Under the pieces are notes generated by a model. It ran no database searches, was not told the DNA's origin, and was given only the letters and a program-made list of their open reading frames with translations. From Mucidula mucida (lineage: Eukaryota > Basidiomycota > Agaricomycetes > Agaricales > Physalacriaceae), in NCBI GenBank assembly GCA_015501055.1, contig JADNYV010000228.1, positions 1-57,375 on the forward strand: a stretch of 57,375 bases of DNA, read 5' to 3'. The first letter of the stretch is position 1, and every line of letters begins with the position of its first letter. Shown one piece after another: positions 43,739 to 51,576 of the stretch. The position numbers and the translations under genes are program-made.

Positions 43739-45013
43739 ATGCCTCAAACCTCAGATGATTTTGAAACTGAAGCGTCCTGCATTACGCAAGCTTGCGCAGA
43801 CCGCTCCCCACGACTTGAGCGCCTTTCGCAAGTTCTCGGACTTTGTAACGAAGGCGCTATATTGCGACGTTCCGCAGACAAAGCTGCTGCCCTCGTCCGA
43901 CCTTGATACCCCGGTGAACGCAGCTGCATGTGCTTTGGCCGCCTTGCGCACCTGTATCAAAGAGATCATCAAGAATGAACCCTCGTCGTGCAACTCACAG
44001 AAATCCGTCAAAGATGTATCCTTGCCAAGTCAGTAGCCGTCTTGATCGGCAGTGCTCATCACATCAAGTTTCTAGTCGAGAACCATGGACATCGGGTTGC
44101 GAAACAGGTCTTTGACGATCGGGCCATTCTTTACCTGGTTCGCGCGCACAAACTGCTGTCGGATAATCCTACGTTGGTGGAGGAATCATTCCGGGTTGGG
44201 TATAGCAACGTGTTGACCCACCTGATGGTGGCAGGATTAGCACCCTACCTTACGCATTATTCTGTCATCGCGTCCGCGGTGAGGGCCCGACGAAAGCTAC
44301 GTTTGCAAGAATCTAATGGCGTCCGAGAAATGGAAAGCGTACGATTCTGCTCTTGAGGATATACTAGATGTCAAAAACGCGTTCGACAAGGCAAATGGAT
44401 GTTGTTGCGATTCCACTTTGATGAGTTCTCCTCGTTCAGAAGTAATGACTATTCAACGCGTTCCTACCGTCGCAGTGCCCGAACCTGCAGACTTTTAGGG
44501 TTTTCCCATGGAGGAGATGTTCGGGATGTGAAATGCGTTATTACTGCCCGCGCGCATGTCAGACGCAAGACTGGACGGCACGACATTGGGAGATATGTGC
44601 TGCGGTTCGCAGTGATTTCAACAGCAGGTGATGCCGCCCGTCAACTTCGCCTCATTAACAAGCCTCTTCTTTAGCAAACATCTGGGCACTGTCGTCTCTA
44701 GACCGCTTCTTTCGCAAGTATGACTGTAGTATGTGGATGCGACAGTGTCTGGAACACAATCATGCCTTGGTGCGCCACATCGATTTCACGACTATTCCTG
44801 TCAACCCCAATCTCCAACCTTTGGGGAAGTTTAAGGCTTGGGATAACTACGATCATGTCGCTGGGATTGTCCTTCGGAAGGAAGGCATAGCATGCGCTAC
44901 GGTCCTTCCAGTTGACCACGTGACGTCGAGAAGTACGAAGCAGACAAAATTGACGTATTATACATATAGCAGACTGAACGGTCGGCTTATCTATAGTACT
45001 TTGTCACTAGAAT
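43739..45013 (+). CDS. MYND-type zinc-finger protein (exon model approximate)
   Basis: The first ATG is at 43739. A helical region (LAKSVAVLIGSAHHIKFLVE ... YSNVLTHLMVAGLAPYLTHY) is followed by a likely intron near 44279 and then MASEKWKAYDSALEDI. After an intron GTAATGAC...CTGCAG (about 44442-44490) comes a MYND finger: CSGC, YYCPRACQTQDW, then H and C (44518-44600). The last exon (about 44674-45013) encodes WALSSLDRFFRKYD ... and ends at 45013. The start region can be read in two phases and one proposed intron is only about 31 nt, so exon borders are tentative or the gene is slightly decayed. MYND fingers mediate protein-protein contacts; agaricomycetes have many such proteins of unknown role. 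Confidence 0.55.
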
Positions 45014-45306
45014 AGGTTTATATCTTACAACGTTCCATACAAAAACTCGTGGTACCACTGTTATAAACATGCTGAACAATGACAAAAGTGCAAATTGGCT
45101 GCTACAGCAATGCAGACGCTGTCGGCTTCCATCGGCAACACTACAATCGGAGCAGGTAATGCTCGGGTATCATTTATATTTCTGCGCCCTGTATTCTTTG
45201 ACTTTTCGCAGTGTCTAATATCTATCGACCTTCTATACTGTAAAGATCGCGCGCGCGAAATAGGGAGACCCTTGTTCAAGGCGGTTTTTCTTGACTTGAA
45301 CTTAAA

Positions 45307-45590
45307 TCAACCTTGATGACATCTATACATTCGCAATTGCCAAACAGATTGTCGAACTACGACGACATTATCGGCAACGAAGACTATATTGACCTCCTTA
45401 AACTTTGGATTGGTCCCACCAGTCGCCCGGATAACGCCACACAACGCCTTCAGCGAATGACAGTGCACCGTCACACTGTCCGGGTCCATCCCTGTCGCAT
45501 CTCCCGAGACCGTGATATCGCCAACCACGAACCCACCTGGAAGGTGCCCTGGATGCTCCTCGTCGTCACTACTGCTTTGATTGAATAGAC
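45307..45590 (-). pseudogene. fragment of a lipase C-terminal region
   Basis: The minus strand reads VVGDITVSGDATGMDPDSV and then CHSLKALCGV, closely matching VGEIVARGDATDIVPESV and CNSLKALCGV in the class-3 lipase at 10464-12648, followed by a VFVADNVVV/VFIADGVVV match. No GHSLG catalytic part was found nearby and the frame is broken, so this is a small relic of a related gene. Confidence 0.6.
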
Positions 45591-45822
45591 GACCGCTCTA
45601 CTATCCCTCCGCAGCAGTCGCAGTACCAGCTTACCTTCTTGCTCCGCTTGACGAAACAAGAGCCCCTGGCCGATGTACTTCCATGACACAAGCGCACTTT
45701 ATCAGACCGTAATCATTTGCATTTACACTGTTTGTTATACAAGTCACGCAACTACGCACGTTGCAGTCATGTTGCCTTTCCTTCACGCCATCAATCTAGA
45801 ATAACATTCACGTTCTCCCACT

Positions 45823-46452
45823 CTACGCCTTTGTCTGCAACGCCGCCAAAATGTGCAACACAGGCGTGAAATCTCCATAAATGTCATACCGCTTCGCTTT
45901 TCCGTCCTAAACATCCTTGGATGAGCCAACATTCCCTAAACCCAAACCCAACGCACCTCCGGCCCTTTATGCAGAATACCGAAAGCCTTCATAGACGTTT
46001 CCTCTCCATTAATAAACCCATAGTTGACCGTAGACGCAGCCATGATTCGATCAGGAAGAACTTTGACTATCATAGAGAGGATATAAATACTACACGCTAA
46101 CACCTTGGGGAGAAGATGAGTACCATCATTCAGCCTGTGGCATCCCATCAGCGCGTGAATATCAGGAACTGGAGCAAGACACTCACTCGTGGGTCATGCG
46201 GTTCACCCCCCCAGCCAGCTGCCCAAAGACTGAGAGGACCCCTTCGTGGCCCTTCAGCGGCGGCATGTTCGTAAAGTTGAACGCCACGTCGGGGGCAAGA
46301 CATGTTTCAGTCCATTTGCCAAAGTCGAACGTCTCCATGAGGTGATAGAACTATGGTGGGGTTTAGTGGGAAGGGTACGCGTAGCGAAAAGGAAAACGCA
46401 CATCAGCGATCCATTTCTCGCCTGCTTCACGTTGAGTTCCGGAGACCGACAT
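45823..46452 (-). CDS. SnoaL/NTF2-like domain protein
   Basis: ATG at 46452 (MSVSGTQREAGEKWIAD), stop TAG at 45823. The first intron GTGCGT...CATAG (about 46350-46400) leads to FYHLMETFDFGKWTETCLAP and DVAFNFTNMPPLKGHEGV. After a second intron (GTGAGTG...CACAG) comes ELNDGTHLLPKV, then DRIMAASTVNYGF, and after an intron in GGTGCGTTGG...TTTAG the end YDIYGDFTPVLHILAALQTK. The helix-then-curved-sheet pattern, with a conserved W/F-rich start and a DFTPV end, is typical of SnoaL-like NTF2-fold proteins of about 140 aa (isomerases, hydratases or binding proteins). The substrate cannot be told. It lies 285 bp from, and in the same direction as, the SDR gene, so a shared pathway is possible but unproven. 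Confidence 0.65.
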
Positions 46453-46736
46453 GGTGAGTGCTAGGTAGATAGATGGTTTGACAAGACCATCACACGTCTT
46501 TATACTCTCCGCCACCTTATCCCCATAATAGTCCTTCTTCCTACACGGGCTACAATTCAGGGATCAAGCTGCACCCATATTCAAAGCAGGGCAGGTACTT
46601 CCGTGGATTCGGGATATATGAAGGGGAAACCATTCTGATTATGCTTCTTTCCGATACGCGATACACTGTTACAAATACACCTGGAAAGTTGTTCCTTACC
46701 ACTTCTCGTGAGCGGGTCTTACTGACAATATCCTCG

Positions 46737-47495
46737 TTAATCAAAGCTGTGCTCATAGGTACGGAGACACTCACAGTCCAACTCCCACGTCCACGCCGAA
46801 CGTCTCTGATCCACCAGACCCAAGTATGCCTGTACCCAACGGGAAGTTGAAGTGAGCAGAGCGTGTCAGAACCGAGGGTCAGCCTACCTCAGCGATATCC
46901 TTGGGATCCAACCGAACGTCCGCGTTCTTCTCCCACTCGGGATCGTTCCTCCTCTCCTTGTTCCGGCCAGTGACTATCACCCCATCAATAACCGCGTGCG
47001 CCACGTGCACATTCTCCTTCCCAAACTCTTTCGACAAACTCTGACTCAGCGCCCTCAACGCAAACTTGCCGGCGCTGAAAACGCTGGTGGTCGTGTTTCC
47101 CCGCAGACTCGCCGTAGCGCCCGTGAAGATGAGCGTCCCTCGTTTGCCACGGTCATCAATCTCGTTGGTTTTGAACCGCGTGATGACGGCGTTGGCAAAA
47201 GCGAATGCACCCTCGATGTTGCTTTGAGTGACCTTGTGGATATCGGATGGGGTTACTTGTAAGAAGGGTTTCCATACACCATCGCCGGCGTTGTAGATCG
47301 CGACTCTGAGCTGTCCAGCAGGTAGAGACGCGAACGCAGCAATTACATCCGCATACGAGTACGAAGTCACTGGCAATGCTACCGCTTTGCCACCAGCGCC
47401 TTTCAGTTCATCGGCGAACTTGGCAAGGCTGTCGGCGTTTCGCGCGATAATGTGAATCGGTCACGGTCCGGGACTTCTCACCAGAGGAGTCAACC
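46737..47495 (-). CDS. short-chain dehydrogenase/reductase, 5' end cut by gypsy-3
   Basis: The main exon (46879 to about 47460) reads HIIARNADSLAKFADELKGA and continues through LRVAIYNAG, GTLIFTGATASLRG, FSAGKFALRALSQSLSKEFG and HVAHAVIDGVI. An intron (GTAGGC...GTACAG, about 46826-46882) joins a last exon ending AWTWELDCE, stop at 46737-46739. This is an SDR subfamily common in fungi and bacteria in which the active-site Tyr of YxxxK is replaced by Phe (FSAGK), so standard catalysis is doubtful. The N-terminal Rossmann segment with the glycine-rich NAD(P) motif is missing: 35 bp upstream of the readable part the sequence becomes the gypsy-3 LTR. The missing exon may lie beyond that element, outside the window. 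Confidence 0.72.
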
Positions 47496-47768
47496 TGTAA
47501 GAATACATAGACGCGTCAAGGCTCGCGTCTTAGCCCCACGGTAACCCAGTGAAGGGAGTGTGTGACCCTCACTCGGGGAGCCGTTAACACGGGTGCTCAG
47601 CGGGCCTGGCGTGTCTGTTATCGAGTTACAACATGGGACTTGTAGTCCGCCGTAGAAAGTAAAGCAAACGAGATGATAATTCAAAGACAAGTTAATACAG
47701 GGTCCGATCAACTACTATAACGAGGATTTTACGTAACGCGACTAGTGAGATAACTACTCCATATCACA
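47496..47768 (-). repeat. gypsy-3 3' LTR
   Basis: 273 bp with TGTGATATGG...TATTCTTACA ends (minus strand). Borders are set by the TG/CA ends and the adjacent G-rich polypurine tract; the partner LTR is not in the window. Confidence 0.7.
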
Positions 47769-47780
47769 GTGCCCCCCCGA
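47769..47780 (-). promoter_or_regulatory. gypsy-3 polypurine tract
   Basis: CGGGGGGGCAC on the minus strand immediately before the LTR TG, 10 bp downstream of the ORF3 stop region. Confidence 0.65.
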
Positions 47781-47790
47781 ACTAGAGCGT

Positions 47791-50700
47791 TCAATCCGTG
47801 GAGTCCATATGATCGTCTTTTTCGCCCTTGGCATCCTCTGAAGAGTCCTCAATCCGCTCTTGTAACGTCCGCATCCTATCGCGCAATGTTGTCCGAGACG
47901 AGCCGGCTCCAAACGACTCCTGAAAAGCACTTCGCGACAACCGACTTATAAGCGAAGTTCTCGCTGGTTGTCTGGGAGATGCATCCTTCAACCGCTGAGT
48001 CAAGGGTGGAATTTGGTCAGCTCGGAGACGGTCTTCTAGTGTGTTTGTCGTCCTATCTCCAGTTACGCTGCCTTCCCCAGCATTCCCGTCACCTCCGCGC
48101 CTAGATCTCCTGTGGCTGCCGGCTCTGGTGCCTCTAACTGTAGTACTGTTCACTTCCTCGTGCACGAGGAACATGCCTAGAGGAGATCGAACTCTTGAAA
48201 CCACGTAAGGGTAGTCTCGTTCCACCGGCGGTGTGGCTTCCGAAGCAGACAAAGGTGAGATGTCGACTTCCGGTCGGAATTCCCGCATGTACGCCAAAGA
48301 TCGTTGATCGTGTTGCCGGTGACGGATGCGTTGGTTGAAGGATTCGGAAGCACTGCTCCTCATATGCTGCCACAGGTCCGCTGCAACCCGCTCGATACGG
48401 AGCTCGTGGAAGGCAGATATCGCGCCAGTTAGAATAAGAATGTCTTGCACACGGGCGCCTTGTACCCATAACTCCCTATTCCCATTAGAAGTTGTTCTCA
48501 AAAACATCCGTCGGATAGAGAACCCTTCCGTGCTTGTGCGCGCCGATGCTGTTAAAAGGCACAGAGCATAGTCAATGGTAGTTTCCGCGGGAAGGGGGCT
48601 AATCCTGGCATATGCGGAATCAAGGAGGTTCGGGGGTTCTACTTGAGTGGCGTCTGAGGCTATGTTGAGTATATCAGTCTGAACTGGTCTACTCTCAACG
48701 GTGGTGGAGTTATTCGGTTTACTAGCGCTTTGAGTCTGCATGGCGCGTGGCGCTAATGGAGGAGGTCGAGTCCTGCCGCTGGCTGGATTCATATTGAATA
48801 GCCGCTCCCTCGGAATGTTTTCTACGGGATGAATAATGGCGTCCCTCATTGAGAAGTTACGCGGCGGATTGGTGTTTCGCGGACTCCGGCTTCGCACGTT
48901 GGGACCATAGCGTGGGGGCGATTGACGCGTGAAGCGAGTAGAGTCGTCTCTCCTTGATGGAGAAGGGCTACGACGACGAGGCGAAGGGGACCGAGGTCTA
49001 CCAAACGGTGATCGAAACACTTGGTGCCGTGGGTAGTAGCGCGAAGCTGAAGATCTACCGGGAGAAGGAGACCGCCTGGACGATCCATAGTGGATAGGGG
49101 AAACCCTTCTGTCAGGTAAGGGCGAAAACCGACGAGAGGAATCTCGGTAAGTGCGATTGGTACTCGCGCGCCTCGACGGGGATCTCGAAGACCGTCCTCT
49201 TTGACCGAAACCTGCGCTCGAGTCGGTTTCCGAGGATGAGGGTACGGCTGAGGATGAGGATCCGGCGATATCCTCGATGGGCAACTCTGCATTAGGCGCG
49301 GCGCTATCAGCAGCCACACAGTCTAATTGGGAAGAGCCTATTTCCGAAACAGGCGCGGCGCTATGAGCAGCCACACTGACTAATTCGGGAGCGCCTTCAC
49401 CTATCGGTTCTGAAGTAGGCGCGGCGCTATCAGCAGCCACACTATCCACTTGCATAGCCGTTCCGGCTTCCTCGTTGATTTCTTCGTTGAGATCCACTAC
49501 AGCTTCAGATTGAGAGGCTGGGTAGGTATTGATCATGGCTTCATCGTCCGTGTAGTCGTCTCCGTAATCAACCTGATCATCCTCCTCGTCGTGTCGAGCC
49601 ACGTCGTCCGCTATCCTTTTGTTGCCTTGAGTGGAGGTGTTGTTTTGAGTCGCAAATGCAGGGATGGATAAGCTGGCCGAGCCGGCTGGGGCTTGGATAT
49701 CGAAGTAGATCCAGTCGGAGGGAAGCGCGCGTATTAAGAATAGACGATCTTCTCGCCTTCGCTCCTGGTAGAAATGGTACCGGATTGGCATTGACACACC
49801 GTAGATATCTGTTTGCTCATAATATCCCCGTAAATCCCTTTCCCAGCTGACGCTTCGTAACGCGATTTTCCGTAGACGTTGTCTATCATACATTACCCGA
49901 CATCCCGAAGCCGTTATCTTTTTGAAAGCCGCATCACTGACTTGCAGGATGACATCCTCGAGGTCTTCATGCTCTGCCCAAGGTTCCCACCGGCCTGTTC
50001 TGTTTTGACGCACAGCTGGAGGTTTTACCCATCTCTGCTCTCCGACCAATTCCCGCATTTCACCTATGTAGTAGTGAATATCGAAATGAAAAGGTTGCAG
50101 GCGTTCGTCGTTCTCCCTTGCTGACTTCGCCTGAGCTATCAGGGTTTGTACGTGCCTTCGAGAAGCGTCTCGGTAGTCGATGAAGGATCCTCTGATACTC
50201 TCCTCTGCTGTTAAAAGACGAGTACCCAGAGAGGACGAGGGATAGACAAACGGGGTGTGCTCAGGAGCCCAGGAATGAGGGAAAGTGAGCTGATAGTGAG
50301 GGTGCTCCCTGATGTTCAACCGAGCCAGGTTATGTGGGAGAGCGTCCTCTCCGGTAAGGATCTCGACTCCGTCGGGGTGTTGATCTACTTGTTGGAGCAC
50401 ATAAAGCGGCGTCTGCATCACTAAGGCCAGGAACCATGCCATATCCGTGTCGCAATCGTAAATCCAACATCCGACACGCATCCCTTCTGCATACGGGATA
50501 GTCTGCTGAATTCGGCCTTGCTCCTCTTTCGAAACGATCTCCTTCCTCCATGCAGCCAATCCCTCGGGCGGAAACAGCATGAAGAACTGCACGAACGCGT
50601 CTTTCTCCTTCATACCTCTCTGTATAGCCGCAACCTTCTTCACTGATTCTTGGAAGCTGAACAAGGAGTCCAACATGTGAATGTCATTGTTCAAAGGGTA

Positions 50701-51576
50701 CAAAGGACGATCCTCCCAGAATTCTCGGACCACTTCTTCTTGCGCGTTCTGAAGCGCCTTAATACTGTTATCCAGCTGGTCATTGCGGGTAAGGAGAGCG
50801 CTGACGAAGGGAGGCCAAATTCGATTAGCTAGCCTTTCCCCCCCCACGAACATCCGTCCGACGCTGATCCGCTCTGCTAATACTTGCTTGAAGGGCGCGT
50901 AGGATGACTCGTATTCTCGGACAATGACACTCAGCCATGGTCGACGGGCGGAGTATAATTGTGGTACTTGAGTAAAGTCGAATCGACCAAGACTCCCGTC
51001 AGCGAAAAGCCAAGATGACTGGATTCCCGTTCTAGGGTTCAGATCGGGAGGGTAAGGGCCGGGATAGTAAGGACAGGCGTTTGAAGGATTGTAGCCATAC
51101 GAGCTGGATGAGAAGGCAGCGTTGGGGCTCCAAATGGTGAGATGAACGGGAGAGTCTGCGTTTTTCGTCATCCAGTCGAAGTGAAGGGAGAGGGGAGGAG
51201 TATCCGGGACGCCAGGAAGGAAGGCTTTGATTCCGAGCGCTAGATCAGGGTGGATCTCTGCCCAGTAACGCTCTGGGATGAGGACTGTCAGAACTGGGAA
51301 TTCGCGCCCGTCTACGGATCCAAGATGGGCGGGATGCCGTACTTGATTCTCGACATCGGAGTCAACGAAGGATGAACGTCCATCACCTAAAAGCCACACC
51401 GCCGTCCTATCTATGGCGGCGCTATAGCGGCCACCACTGAAAGTCGGTTCGGGGAGTCTCTGCACCTTCTCGACGACGGCGCTATAGCAGCCATCGATCT
51501 TGAGCTTGGTGGGAGTGGGCTTCATGGTGGAAAGAGAAAGGCGAGATGTTCCCACGGGCCCAATTCTCCTTCCTTC
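47791..51576 (-). CDS. gypsy-3 ORF3: large protein with RS-rich domain, between pol and 3' LTR
   Basis: The frame is open from the codon after the pol amber (51577-51579) to the stop at 47791. The first ATG is at 51525 (MKPTPTKLKIDGCYSA) and a GTG lies at 51555. It gives about 1250 aa with no frame breaks, longer than the element's own IN-CHD frame. The N-terminal 600 residues look globular (FPVLTVLIPERYWAEIHP; WIYDCDTDMAWFLALVMQTP; W-rich and proline-rich). Then come an acidic stretch (DEEDDQVDYGDDYTDDEA), a linker with three AADSAAP-type motifs, and an RS-rich domain (SRSPSRRAS, SPSPRRRSPSPSRR) at about 48890-49210. A folded C-terminal part (GFSIRRMFLRTT ... ISAFHELRIERVAADLW) and an Arg/Asp-rich tail end it. 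No membrane anchor or signal peptide is seen, so it is not a standard envelope. Function is unknown; RS domains act in RNA-binding and splicing contacts, which is only a hint. Confidence 0.8.
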   Translation of the reverse strand, partial: EGRRIGPVGTSRLSLSTMKPTPTKLKIDGCYSAVVEKVQRLPEPTFSGGRYSAAIDRTAVWLLGDGRSSFVDSDVENQVRHPAHLGSVDGREFPVLTVLIPERYWAEIHPDLALGIKAFLPGVPDTPPLSLHFDWMTKNADSPVHLTIWSPNAAFSSSSYGYNPSNACPYYPGPYPPDLNPRTGIQSSWLFADGSLGRFDFTQVPQLYSARRPWLSVIVREYESSYAPFKQVLAERISVGRMFVGGERLANRIWPPFVSALLTRNDQLDNSIKALQNAQEEVVREFWEDRPLYPLNNDIHMLDSLFSFQESVKKVAAIQRGMKEKDAFVQFFMLFPPEGLAAWRKEIVSKEEQGRIQQTIPYAEGMRVGCWIYDCDTDMAWFLALVMQTPLYVLQQVDQHPDGVEILTGEDALPHNLARLNIREHPHYQLTFPHSWAPEHTPFVYPSSSLGTRLLTAEESIRGSFIDYRDASRRHVQTLIAQAKSARENDERLQPFHFDIHYYIGEMRELVGEQRWVKPPAVRQNRTGRWEPWAEHEDLEDVILQVSDAAFKKITASGCRVMYDRQRLRKIALRSVSWERDLRGYYEQTDIYGVSMPIRYHFYQERRREDRLFLIRALPSDWIYFDIQAPAGSASLSIPAFATQNNTSTQGNKRIADDVARHDEEDDQVDYGDDYTDDEAMINTYPASQSEAVVDLNEEINEEAGTAMQVDSVAADSAAPTSEPIGEGAPELVSVAAHSAAPVSEIGSSQLDCVAADSAAPNAELPIEDIAGSSSSAVPSSSETDSSAGFGQRGRSSRSPSRRASTNRTYRDSSRRFSPLPDRRVSPIHYGSSRRSPSPGRSSASRYYPRHQVFRSPFGRPRSPSPRRRSPSPSRRDDSTRFTRQSPPRYGPNVRSRSPRNTNPPRNFSMRDAIIHPVENIPRERLFNMNPASGRTRPPPLAPRAMQTQSASKPNNSTTVESRPVQTDILNIASDATQVEPPNLLDSAYARISPLPAETTIDYALCLLTASARTSTEGFSIRRMFLRTTSNGNRELWVQGARVQDILILTGAISAFHELRIERVAADLWQHMRSSASESFNQRIRHRQHDQRSLAYMREFRPEVDISPLSASEATPPVERDYPYVVSRVRSPLGMFLVHEEVNSTTVRGTRAGSHRRSRRGGDGNAGEGSVTGDRTTNTLEDRLRADQIPPLTQRLKDASPRQPARTSLISRLSRSAFQESFGAGSSRTTLRDRMRTLQERIEDSSEDAKGEKDDHMDSTD

